64,000 bases of DNA, taken from positions 116,277 through 180,276 of the forward strand of contig CAXATH010000007.1 of the NCBI GenBank assembly GCA_963972195.1. The letters are read 5' to 3'. The position numbers and the translations under genes were made by a program. Of this stretch, positions 18,615-26,732 are shown piece by piece (the stretch's first letter is position 1; each line of letters starts with the position of its first letter). The notes beneath the pieces were generated by a model. It was not told the DNA's origin. It saw only the letters and a list, made by a program, of their open reading frames with translations, and did not search any database. The DNA comes from Litorimonas sp963972195 (GTDB taxonomy: Bacteria; Pseudomonadota; Alphaproteobacteria; Caulobacterales; Maricaulaceae).

Positions 18615-19772
18615 CTATGCGAGATTTTCCGATTGTTCATCTTCCCATTGACGAACATATTCCCCGGTCAGAACCTTGCTCATATCACCGTCCACGTTTT
18701 TTATGACGATTGGGTCCATAACCTTGCGAAAGAGTGGAGGCACATATCCAATCAGAAACATCAACATATATCCATATGGCAGGGCAGGGACTTCCTGAAA
18801 CTGGCGCAGATATTGGTAGTGCCGAGAGGGGTTCGCGTGGTGGTCAGAGTGACGTGCGAGGTTGAAGCTCGTGAGGTTGGTGACAAGCAAATTGCAATTC
18901 CAGCTATGATAAGGCTCGCAAGGCAGGAATTTCCCGTCAGGACGGCGGTCGCGTAATAGTCCGTAATGGGCGATATAATTTTGAGAGGTTAAGGCCGTTG
19001 CCGAAACGAACCAGGCCAAGAGCATATAGGCCAAAACACCAAACCCAAAAATGGCAATCATTGCGCCCCAGAGAGCAACGGCCATGACCGTCGAAAGCAC
19101 CACTTCATTTTTCAAGGAAAAGCGGGAGTAGCCTTTCCGTTTCGCGCGCTTACTCTCAATATTCCAAGAGCGTTTCCAAGCGCCGGGATATTCCCGGCCC
19201 ATGAAGTGATAATAGCTTTCGCCGAAACGAGACGTGGCATGATCGCGCGGCGTGGCCACGTCAGAATGATGTCCCATATTATGTTCAATTCTGAAATGCC
19301 CGTAAAAGCTTGGCAGAAGCATAAAGAGAGCAAACCATTTGGAGATATTATCTGTTTTATGCCCGGTTTCGTGACCCGCGTTAATTGCAAAAGCCAGGCC
19401 CCAGCCGTGACTTAACCCGAGTGCAAGGTAGATGTCCCAAGGCCAAGGCTGTTTCGTGAAAAACCAAGCGCCGCCTATCCAGGTCAGATAAATGGCCGGA
19501 AGCATTGCGTGAACCATGAATTTATAGAATTGGGAACTGCGCACTTCATCCTGAATAAGCCCCAATAAATCATGTTTGTCATTTCCGACGAAGTAATCCA
19601 AGGCTGGAACAAGGACGTAAAACATCAGGACTGGCAGCCAAACCCAATGCGGATTTCCGGTCGCGAAAGCCAATCCTATACCGAGCAAAGGGGTTGTCGG
19701 GAAAGTAAGAGAGATCAGCCAGAGGTGACGTTTCCATTCAGGCTTAGTGCTGAGAGTTTCTATAAACGCCAT
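18615..19772 (-). CDS. alkB: AlkB-like membrane di-iron alkane 1-monooxygenase
   Basis: A 385-residue membrane protein with six or so helices and the histidine boxes of the AlkB family: HETGHK (about 134), EHNMGHH followed by SDVATPRD (about 162), NYIAHYG (about 265) and LARHSDHHANP (about 305). AlkB hydroxylates terminal carbons of medium-chain alkanes in the inner membrane using rubredoxin. The NYxEHYG box has Ala in place of Glu. No rubredoxin gene is nearby. It is divergent from a TetR regulator with an operator-like palindrome just upstream. Another hydrophobic substrate is possible. Confidence 0.85.
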   Translation of the reverse strand: MAFIETLSTKPEWKRHLWLISLTFPTTPLLGIGLAFATGNPHWVWLPVLMFYVLVPALDYFVGNDKHDLLGLIQDEVRSSQFYKFMVHAMLPAIYLTWIGGAWFFTKQPWPWDIYLALGLSHGWGLAFAINAGHETGHKTDNISKWFALFMLLPSFYGHFRIEHNMGHHSDVATPRDHATSRFGESYYHFMGREYPGAWKRSWNIESKRAKRKGYSRFSLKNEVVLSTVMAVALWGAMIAIFGFGVLAYMLLAWFVSATALTSQNYIAHYGLLRDRRPDGKFLPCEPYHSWNCNLLVTNLTSFNLARHSDHHANPSRHYQYLRQFQEVPALPYGYMLMFLIGYVPPLFRKVMDPIVIKNVDGDMSKVLTGEYVRQWEDEQSENLA

Positions 19773-19785
19773 GAATGCCCCCTAT

Positions 19786-19824
19786 TGATAAATTTATCAT
19801 TAATGCTTTTGAGGGAATTGTCAA
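19786..19824 (-). promoter_or_regulatory. alkB promoter with TetR-type operator
   Basis: The 14-bp perfect palindrome TGATAAATTTATCA (19786-19799) lies 14 bases ahead of the alkB start. On the minus strand TTGACA at 19824-19819 can serve as -35, placing the -10 at about 19801-19796, overlapping the palindrome. Binding of the divergent TetR protein there would block transcription. The pairing of regulator and operator is inferred from position. Confidence 0.55.
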
Positions 19825-19886
19825 TCCTGCAATAAAGGTCTAGGGGGCAGACCGAAACTATCAACCTTCACTCTTCAGGTTTTAAC

Positions 19887-20453
19887 ATGCGCAGCCGAAA
19901 TAGACTAAGCCCGGAGGCCCGGCGGCATCAATTAGTAGAGACGGCCATCGAAACTTTTGCCGATATGGGCATTGAGCGAACAGGCCATGGTGATATTGCA
20001 AAGCGGGCAGGGGTCTCGACCGCGACGGTTTTCAATTATTTTCCGACCCGAGAAGCGCTCACCCAAGATGTTCTCAATGAAATTGAAGCGCATGTCATTG
20101 AAATGTTCAAAACTCTGCCAGACACTGGCGGAGGAGCTAAAGAGCAGATTTTATTGATGTCTGTTGCCTATGAAAAAATGATTGAAGATCGTCCCGCCAC
20201 TCTGAAAGCCTATTTGAGCTGGTCCGTTTCGTTTAACCCTGATCTGCGCCCACAATATCTTGCGACAAGGGGACATATTCTTGATTTGATGAAATCCATT
20301 ATGCCGGCTCCGCTTAATAATGAGACCGATGCACTCATCGTTTATAATGCCGCCAATATGATGGCGATTATGAAATTTGACAAAACACCGCGGGAAGTCA
20401 TGGCCAAGTTTACCCTGCGCCTCATCGATGCATTATTAGCTGCGCCGAAATAG
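19887..20453 (+). CDS. TetR/AcrR family transcriptional regulator
   Basis: 188 residues with an N-terminal TetR helix-turn-helix (RRHQLVETAIETFADMG, GDIAKRAGVSTATVFNYFPTREAL) and an all-helical C-terminal ligand domain. TetR proteins bind palindromic operators as dimers and release them on ligand binding. It sits between the divergent alkB-like gene and the downstream TonB-dependent receptor (39-bp gap), suggesting that it controls both, with a hydrocarbon or derivative as inducer (inference). Confidence 0.9.
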   Translation: MRSRNRLSPEARRHQLVETAIETFADMGIERTGHGDIAKRAGVSTATVFNYFPTREALTQDVLNEIEAHVIEMFKTLPDTGGGAKEQILLMSVAYEKMIEDRPATLKAYLSWSVSFNPDLRPQYLATRGHILDLMKSIMPAPLNNETDALIVYNAANMMAIMKFDKTPREVMAKFTLRLIDALLAAPK

Positions 20454-20492
20454 CCCCTTGCCAGAGCGGAACACTCTGGCCATAGCGCGCTC

Positions 20493-22523
20493 ATGTACAA
20501 CAAAACAACACTCAGCCTAGGTCTTGGCCTTTGGGTCCTATCTTCTGCTTCTTTCGCTCAAGACCAGCCCCTTGCGAGCCTTTCGAAAAAAAGTGAAGCT
20601 TCTGCTGAGACGGATGAAATCATCGTGAAAGGCATTTACGACGCCGATTTTTTAATTTGGGACGTCCCTGCAAGTGTCGACGTCCTAGGGGCTGAAAGGC
20701 TGGAAACGATTTCAGCCGTTCACCCGGCAGAGGCGCTAAACCGCGTCGCAGGAGTGAATATCCATAGAGGCAGCGGTCAGGAACATTTGACAGCCATTCG
20801 CTCTCCTGTTCTGACCGGAGGGGCCGGGGCGGGCAGTTTTCTATATCTTGAAGACGGCGTCCCTTTGCGCGCGGCAGGCTTTGCAAATGTAAATGGCTTG
20901 TTTGAGGGAGGAACTGATTTTGCCCAGAGCCTCGAAGTTTTTAAAGGTCCGGGTCCGGCACAATATGGCTCAAACGCCGTTCACGGACTTATAAATATTA
21001 CGTCCAAAGACGTTGAGGGCAGGAATTCGGTTAAACTTTTGGGCAGTGAAGATGGGTTCGCCTCAGCGCTGACAAGTTTATCAAACGGTTCATTTCGACT
21101 TTCTGCATCTCTGGCCCATGATAATGGTTTTCGCGAAGACAGCGGATTTGATCAGCAAAAGTTGCAATTGAAATATCACGGCGGGTTTGGAGACTGGTCT
21201 GTCGACTGGCTCAGTTCCTTTAACAATCTCAATCAGGAAACAGCCGGGTTCATCGAGGGGGATGACGCATATAAAGATGACGCCATTCGGTTTACCAACC
21301 CGAACCCCGAAGCTTTTCGAGATGGTAAGAGCTATCGCACTCAGGCGCGTTTCGGCAAAGACTTTGGAGAAAACACACTTACTCTGACGCCTTATGCGCG
21401 CCGAGTAGAGTTGCGTTTTTTGCGGCATTTTGTTCCCGGTCAGGCCTTGGAAAAAAACGGTCACAGTTCGATTGGACTGCAAACTGCCTTTTTTGGGAAT
21501 TTATTCAATGTGGGCGCGGATATTGAATATACGGACGGCTTTTTATTTGAGTTTCAGGACAATCCAGATCAGTTTTCGTTCACCCAGGGCCTGCATTTTG
21601 ATTACGATGTAAAGTCATTGGTCGGAGCGCTATACGCGCAAAGGGATTTTGAACTAGGACCTTCTACGACACTCGACCTCGGAGTCAGGGCGGAATATAC
21701 GAATTACAATTATAATAACCGTGCCGATGCGGGCCGAAGCGGCCGCTTCATCCGCGTTGAGGATAGAAGCGACGACTTCTTGACAGTGACGCCGAAAGTC
21801 AGTCTGCGCCACCACCTCAATGATCGGTCTCTCGTATATCTACGGGCCGCTAGGGGCTCCCGCGCACCACAAGTCACGGACCTGTATTCTGTTCAGCTTA
21901 ATCAGGTTGCCGGGGAGGCGGATGTAGAAACCCTCGACAGTCTGGAGGCCGGTTTCAAGAAAGACTTAGGGACGGCTCAGTTCGAGTTTGCGGCCTTTAC
22001 GCAATGGAAAGATAATTTCTTTTTCAGAAATGCCAATGGCTTTAATGTCGTCAATGGCAAAACCCGGCATACCGGTATCGAAGCCAGCTTCTCAGCGGAT
22101 TTGACCGACTGGCTGTCCGTGTCTGGTGATGGGACATTGGCGCGTCACGCATATGACTTCAGTTTGGACGAAGGCTCTCCGGCGAACAACATTACGGACG
22201 GGGACCGGGTAGATACGGCCCCCGACACAGTTTCCACTGTGAGATTGACGGGTCGTCCCAGTAACGCTTCAACTCTTGAGCTGGAATGGCGACATACCGG
22301 AAGCTATTTCACCAATCCGGGGAATACAGTAAAATATCCGGGACATGATGTTTTTGTGCTTCGGGGTAGTTTAGACATCTCGGACGCTGTAAAACTCTAC
22401 AGCCGAATTGATAATCTTTTCGACAAGAGATATGCTGACAGAGCAGATTTCGCTTTTGGCAATGAGCGTTATTTCCCCGGACGGCCGAGAACCCTGTTTT
22501 TGGGCGTGAGCGCTGATTTCTAA
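20493..22523 (+). CDS. TonB-dependent outer-membrane receptor
   Basis: 676 residues: signal peptide (1-22), plug domain (about 40-155, with VPASVDVLGAERL, VAGVNIHRGSG, GPGPAQYGSNAVHGLINI) and a 22-strand barrel ending in an aromatic residue (LFLGVSADF). TonB-dependent receptors import substrates too large or rare for porins. Fur boxes are not evident; position behind the TetR gene and next to the alkB-like gene suggests uptake of a hydrocarbon-related or lipid substrate rather than iron. The specific ligand is unknown. Confidence 0.9.
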   Translation: MYNKTTLSLGLGLWVLSSASFAQDQPLASLSKKSEASAETDEIIVKGIYDADFLIWDVPASVDVLGAERLETISAVHPAEALNRVAGVNIHRGSGQEHLTAIRSPVLTGGAGAGSFLYLEDGVPLRAAGFANVNGLFEGGTDFAQSLEVFKGPGPAQYGSNAVHGLINITSKDVEGRNSVKLLGSEDGFASALTSLSNGSFRLSASLAHDNGFREDSGFDQQKLQLKYHGGFGDWSVDWLSSFNNLNQETAGFIEGDDAYKDDAIRFTNPNPEAFRDGKSYRTQARFGKDFGENTLTLTPYARRVELRFLRHFVPGQALEKNGHSSIGLQTAFFGNLFNVGADIEYTDGFLFEFQDNPDQFSFTQGLHFDYDVKSLVGALYAQRDFELGPSTTLDLGVRAEYTNYNYNNRADAGRSGRFIRVEDRSDDFLTVTPKVSLRHHLNDRSLVYLRAARGSRAPQVTDLYSVQLNQVAGEADVETLDSLEAGFKKDLGTAQFEFAAFTQWKDNFFFRNANGFNVVNGKTRHTGIEASFSADLTDWLSVSGDGTLARHAYDFSLDEGSPANNITDGDRVDTAPDTVSTVRLTGRPSNASTLELEWRHTGSYFTNPGNTVKYPGHDVFVLRGSLDISDAVKLYSRIDNLFDKRYADRADFAFGNERYFPGRPRTLFLGVSADF

Positions 22524-22561
22524 GAATTGACCGAGACACTTTAACAGACTAACCCGCCCTG

Positions 22562-23641
22562 ATGCACATTCCAGATATAAAACTCGCCCAAGTCCTAGAC
22601 CGTTTTGAACAAATCGAAGCGCGAATGAGCGCGACTATGGATAGTGACGAAATTGTTCAACTTGGCAAAGATTATGCCGAGCTGAAACCGATTGCAGAGG
22701 GCGTCCGGAAACTGCGTAATGTCCGCTCCGAAATGAGCGATCTCGAAGCGATGGCCGCGGATCCGGAGAACGGCGCTGAAATGAAGGCCATGGCGAAAGA
22801 AGAGATGCAAACTCTTAAAGAGACGCTTCCGGCGCTGGAAAAAGAAGTCTCTCTTCTCTTATTGCCTAAAGACAAGGATGACAGCGCCTCGATTGTTCTG
22901 GAAATCCGAGCCGGAACAGGCGGGGATGAAGCCGCAATTTTTGCGGGCGATTTATTCGCCATGTATGCTCGCTACGCTTCTATCCAGGGCTGGAAAGTTG
23001 AAGTGGAAAGCGAAGCCGAGGCGGATATGGGCGGGTATAAGGAAATCGTCGCCTCTGTTTCTGGGTCAGGTGCCTACGGGAAAATGAAGTTTGAGTCCGG
23101 GGTTCACCGGGTGCAGCGCGTCCCTGTTACCGAAACCCAGGGACGTATACACACCTCTGCGGCAACGGTAGCGGTTTTGCCAGAACCAGCCGATATTGAT
23201 ATCGGATTTTCCATGAATGATGTTCGGGTCGATACGATGCGGGCGTCCGGGGCAGGTGGTCAACACGTCAACAAAACCGACTCAGCCGTCCGTATGACCC
23301 ATGTTCCGACCGGCGTCGTTGTTGTTTGCGATGCCAAATCCCAGCATATGAACCGCGCGAATGCGGAGCGTCTGTTGAAAATGAAGCTATACGACATGGA
23401 AAAGCAACGTATCGACTCTGAACGCGCTGAAGAGCGCTCAGGGCAGGTCGGTTCCGGTGATAGGTCTGAACGTATTCGGACCTATAACTATCCGCAAGGC
23501 AGGGTCACGGATCACCGAATTGGTCTGACACTCTATAATTTAGATAAAATCGTCGCCGGTGATGCTCTGAGCGATGTTGTAGATGCACTCATGGCGGAAG
23601 ATCAGGCGGCTCGCCTTGCTCAGATGGAAATGCAAGGTTAA
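22562..23641 (+). CDS. prfA: Peptide chain release factor 1
   Basis: A 359-residue release factor with the GGQ motif (GAGGQHVNK) that triggers peptidyl-tRNA hydrolysis, and the downstream IRTYNYPQGRVTDHR region. It terminates translation at UAA and UAG. The usual neighbour prmC, the methyltransferase that modifies the GGQ glutamine, does not follow here. Full length. Confidence 0.97.
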   Translation: MHIPDIKLAQVLDRFEQIEARMSATMDSDEIVQLGKDYAELKPIAEGVRKLRNVRSEMSDLEAMAADPENGAEMKAMAKEEMQTLKETLPALEKEVSLLLLPKDKDDSASIVLEIRAGTGGDEAAIFAGDLFAMYARYASIQGWKVEVESEAEADMGGYKEIVASVSGSGAYGKMKFESGVHRVQRVPVTETQGRIHTSAATVAVLPEPADIDIGFSMNDVRVDTMRASGAGGQHVNKTDSAVRMTHVPTGVVVVCDAKSQHMNRANAERLLKMKLYDMEKQRIDSERAEERSGQVGSGDRSERIRTYNYPQGRVTDHRIGLTLYNLDKIVAGDALSDVVDALMAEDQAARLAQMEMQG

Positions 23642-23649
23642 GTCGAGCT

Positions 23650-23964
23650 ATGTTTGCTATCAGTTATAAGTTCATGCTCACGGCGCCTTCGACGGAAACC
23701 GAAAAGCAATTTGTTGAGTGTTGGTCGAGCGTGACAACGTTTTTTCAGGAAAATGCGGGCGCTTTGGGATCTCGGCTCCATAAAGGCGAGGACGGCGCGT
23801 TTTATGCCTATGCAGAGTGGCCAGACAAATCGACCTTCGAGTCCTCACAACAGGTCGTGCCGACCGAGGACTTTGTCAAAACCCGTCTGACCTGGGCCGA
23901 AATTTGCGAACCCAGCGAAATATTATGGGCAGGAGAGGTCACGGCTGACCTCTCAAAAGCGTAG
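23650..23964 (+). CDS. ABM-fold (antibiotic biosynthesis monooxygenase-like) small protein
   Basis: A 104-residue protein with the ferredoxin-like alpha/beta layout of ABM-domain proteins: ISYKFMLTAPSTETEKQFVECWSSV, GSRLHKGEDGAFYAYAEWPDKSTFES. Such proteins are small dimeric oxidoreductases or simply stress-linked proteins of unknown substrate. It begins eight bases after prfA and probably shares its transcript. It is convergent with the next gene. Family call moderate. Confidence 0.65.
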   Translation: MFAISYKFMLTAPSTETEKQFVECWSSVTTFFQENAGALGSRLHKGEDGAFYAYAEWPDKSTFESSQQVVPTEDFVKTRLTWAEICEPSEILWAGEVTADLSKA

Positions 23965-23985
23965 AAGTACGACTTTTTTAGATTC

Positions 23986-24351
23986 TTAGCCCTCCGGTTC
24001 GGGAATGACTTCTCCGACACCTGGTCCAACTTCGCCAATTTCAATATTTGTTTCGCAAATATCGACAATCTGGCTGCCTTGTTCATTTACGTAGACAACC
24101 TCGGCAGGCTTCACGACTTTTATCTGCTTCACTTTTGTCTGAATCGGCTCGTAGGGCGGATTATCAATTTCCGTAATGGCATATTGGACTTTAGTCTCTG
24201 CCGGGATAACTTTCTTTGTCAAACTTGCAACAGACATGCAGGTTTGAACCGTCTCAGGGGCAATAATTGTGGTAGGCGCGTCGGGCTGCGTTGTCTGACA
24301 GGCCGTAAAGGCCGTTCCGCAGAGTATAGCGAGTAAAGTAAAGCGGCGCAT
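23986..24351 (-). CDS. Small lipoprotein of unknown function
   Basis: About 121 residues starting at ATG 24351 with a lipoprotein signal (lipobox FTAC) and then a proline-, valine- and glutamate-rich mature part with three cysteines. It is not a family I recognise. An upstream in-frame ATG at 24414 would hide the signal sequence. It is a lone gene, convergent with the ABM-like gene. Confidence 0.7.
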   Translation of the reverse strand: MRRFTLLAILCGTAFTACQTTQPDAPTTIIAPETVQTCMSVASLTKKVIPAETKVQYAITEIDNPPYEPIQTKVKQIKVVKPAEVVYVNEQGSQIVDICETNIEIGEVGPGVGEVIPEPEG

Positions 24352-24666
24352 ATCGGCATCCTTTTGTAAATTCGTATAGGTCTTAACAGTTCTCACAGGA
24401 CAAAACCATGACAAGACTGCGCCAATTCTGTGTCAAAGAGCAAGTGATTTAAGTTTTACACTGAATTTTCAGACATTTCGGCTTATGGTTAAGACTTTCT
24501 TTTCATGCACAAAACTATGTGTAATGGCAAAGTTGGACGCAGGCCTAGACGTTACAGCCTATTAATTGGAAGACAGCTGCAGCTCTGCCTATCCTGCCCC
24601 AGAAATGACATAAGTTTTTATCATGGATCGCGCAGATAGCGAATCCAGCAAGTGAAGGCCAAGAAT
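24352..24666. other. Intergenic region before the tol operon
   Basis: 315 bases between the divergent lipoprotein and tolQ. I see no further gene: the ybgC thioesterase that often precedes tolQ is absent. A 13-codon frame (24524-24565) has no ribosome-binding site. The region presumably holds the tol promoter, but no strong -35/-10 pair stands out. Confidence 0.6.
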
Positions 24667-25395
24667 ATGATGATTGATCTGATTTTTCAGGTGACGACAG
24701 CTTTGGAGCCGGTCTCAAATGAACAATTCTCTTTTTGGTCTCTTTTTCTCCGGGCCGACTGGGTCGTTAAAGGCGTCATGGTCTTGCTTATTATAGCCTC
24801 GCTCTGGTCTTGGGGGGTCGCAATAGACAAGGCGATTATGTTTTTTATGCTCAAACGCCGGGCGACCGATTTTGAAGATACCTTTTGGTCTGGCCGGACG
24901 TTGGAAGACCTCTCTGCTTCTCTCGGTCGCGACACACGCGATCCGATGGCACGCATATTCTCCGCCGCTATGCGCGAATATAGTGAAAGCCGGGCCTCAC
25001 CCCGTACTGAGAGCGCGCTGCAAAGCACGCGACAACGCATCGATTCAGTCATGAATCTTGTCATAAACCGCGAAATGGCCAAAGCCGAGCGCGGCATGGC
25101 AGTCTTGGCGACCGTGTCATCGGCGTCCGTCTTTGTCGGCTTGTTCGGGACGGTTTGGGGCATCATGAATGCCTTCCGCGCGATTGCGGCGAGCCAGAAC
25201 ACTAACCTTTCCGTTGTGGCCCCGGGCATTGCTGAAGCCTTGTTTGCCACGGCTTTGGGCCTCATAGCAGCGATCCCGGCCCTGGTTTTCTATAACAAAT
25301 ATAGCAATGATCTCGATGCTTACGGCGGCCGGATTGAAGGATATGCCGATGAACTTTCCGCCATCCTTTCACGTAAAATAAGCAAGGGGCAGTAA
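24667..25395 (+). CDS. tolQ: TolQ, proton-channel subunit of Tol-Pal
   Basis: About 242 residues with three membrane helices (about 22-44, 140-165, 175-205) and the ExbB/TolQ signature (VGLFGTVWGIMNAFRAI and PGIAEALFATALGLIAAIPAL). With TolR it forms the proton-driven stator that energises TolA and keeps the outer membrane constricting at division. ATG 24667 with AAGG eight bases upstream is preferred to the GTG at 24652. First gene of tolQRAB-pal-cpoB. Confidence 0.95.
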   Translation: MMIDLIFQVTTALEPVSNEQFSFWSLFLRADWVVKGVMVLLIIASLWSWGVAIDKAIMFFMLKRRATDFEDTFWSGRTLEDLSASLGRDTRDPMARIFSAAMREYSESRASPRTESALQSTRQRIDSVMNLVINREMAKAERGMAVLATVSSASVFVGLFGTVWGIMNAFRAIAASQNTNLSVVAPGIAEALFATALGLIAAIPALVFYNKYSNDLDAYGGRIEGYADELSAILSRKISKGQ

Positions 25396-25396
25396 G

Positions 25397-25852
25397 ATGG
25401 GCGCTTCCGTTTCTTCCCGCGCCGGTAGAGCAGGGCGCGGCAGTGGACGCCGCCGTAATCGCGGAGGACGTCTCAATTCTGATATCAATGTGACGCCGCT
25501 CGTCGATGTTATGTTGGTATTGCTGATTGTCTTCATGGTGGCCGCGCCGCTGCTTTCGGTTGGCGTACCCTTGGAGCTCCCAAAAACAGACGCAAAAAGT
25601 CTCCCGAGCCAGACGGAGCCCATTACTATTTCGGTCGATAAGGATGGCGGTATTTTCATCCAGGAAGCTCAAGTCAGCTTGGAGGAACTCGCGCCGAAAC
25701 TTTCTGCTGTCGCCGCAAACGGTTATGAAGAACGTATCTATCTGCGTGCAGATGAAAACTCTGACTACGGCGCAGTGATGAAAGTTATGGCGCGGGTCAA
25801 CGCTGCCGGTTTCTCCAACCTTGGGCTCGTTACAGATCCGGTGTCACAGTAA
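25397..25852 (+). CDS. tolR: TolR, biopolymer transport protein
   Basis: A 151-residue ExbD/TolR protein: short basic cytoplasmic N-terminus, one membrane helix with the conserved channel aspartate in NVTPLVDVMLVLLIVFMV, and a periplasmic domain (VDKDGGIFIQEAQVSLEEL, LRADENSDYGAVMKVMA). It completes the TolQR motor. It begins one base after the tolQ stop. Confidence 0.95.
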   Translation: MGASVSSRAGRAGRGSGRRRNRGGRLNSDINVTPLVDVMLVLLIVFMVAAPLLSVGVPLELPKTDAKSLPSQTEPITISVDKDGGIFIQEAQVSLEELAPKLSAVAANGYEERIYLRADENSDYGAVMKVMARVNAAGFSNLGLVTDPVSQ

Positions 25853-25855
25853 TTT

Positions 25856-26689
25856 ATGAAATTCGGTTTACCGATATCTTTTGGTCTGCACGTTGCAGCG
25901 GTAACTGTTGGTCTGATTACCTTCTCGGGCGAAGTAAGGCCGTTTGAAGAAACTCGGGTTATTCCAATTGACCTTGTTTCCGTAAGTGAGACGACAAATA
26001 TCTCTGCCGCTATCCGTAAGCCAAAGGAAAAATTGCCTGAAGCCGAGCCCGAAGCTCCGATGGTGCTTGAAACGCCAATGGAAAATGCGGAAGAAGTGGC
26101 GCCTGACATCACTGAACGGATGGAGGAACCTGTCGAAAAAACGGCAGAAGCTGTTATTCCTGAAGCTGCCAAAGAGCCAACAGAAGCCCCCGACAAGCCG
26201 GAAGAGGTCCCTGAAACCCCGGACGAACCTGCTTTTGATCTGGATAAACTTTCTGGGCTTGTAAACAAGACTCGAGATACGTCTCCCGAGAAGAACAAAC
26301 AGAAGACTCTGGAATCTGAACAGAATTCTTATCGCTTTGCTGAGGCGGCGCGGTCTGGCTCAGGTGCCGGAACAGATATGACGCTCTCGGAACTCGACGC
26401 GCTACAGTCCGCCATGTACAAATGTTGGCGCATTCCTGCGGACGCTCAAAACCCAGAAAAATTGATCGTAAAGCTGGATGTTAAGCTTCTACCTGGAGGT
26501 TTTGTTGAAGACGTCAAAGTTAAAAACCGCATGGCATCCCGTCGGAATGACCCTGGAAATCCCTTTTGGGACGTTGCGGAACAACGCGCGCTTCGGGCCG
26601 TATCGCAATGCGCGCCTTATGATTTTTTACCAGACGAGAAATATTCCGAATGGCGCAATTTAACCTTGAATTTTGCTCCGCAATTGTAA
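25856..26689 (+). CDS. tolA: TolA-like periplasm-spanning protein
   Basis: 277 residues: an N-terminal membrane helix (about 5-22), a central region rich in Glu, Pro, Lys and Ala (about 55-150) and a TonB/TolA-type C-terminal domain (LDALQSAMYKCWRIPADAQ, VKLDVKLLPGGFVEDV). TolA links the TolQR motor to Pal and TolB at the outer membrane. The central segment is shorter and more proline-rich than in enterobacteria, as usual in alphaproteobacteria. Three bases separate it from tolR. Confidence 0.9.
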   Translation: MKFGLPISFGLHVAAVTVGLITFSGEVRPFEETRVIPIDLVSVSETTNISAAIRKPKEKLPEAEPEAPMVLETPMENAEEVAPDITERMEEPVEKTAEAVIPEAAKEPTEAPDKPEEVPETPDEPAFDLDKLSGLVNKTRDTSPEKNKQKTLESEQNSYRFAEAARSGSGAGTDMTLSELDALQSAMYKCWRIPADAQNPEKLIVKLDVKLLPGGFVEDVKVKNRMASRRNDPGNPFWDVAEQRALRAVSQCAPYDFLPDEKYSEWRNLTLNFAPQL

Positions 26690-26732
26690 GACGCGTAAGA
26701 AACTGATAGCTAACTCAATAAAGGACTCCTCT

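Noticed and set aside
24524..24565. 13-codon frame upstream of tolQ as a leader peptide
   Set aside because: No ribosome-binding site, no adjoining terminator or anti-terminator structure.
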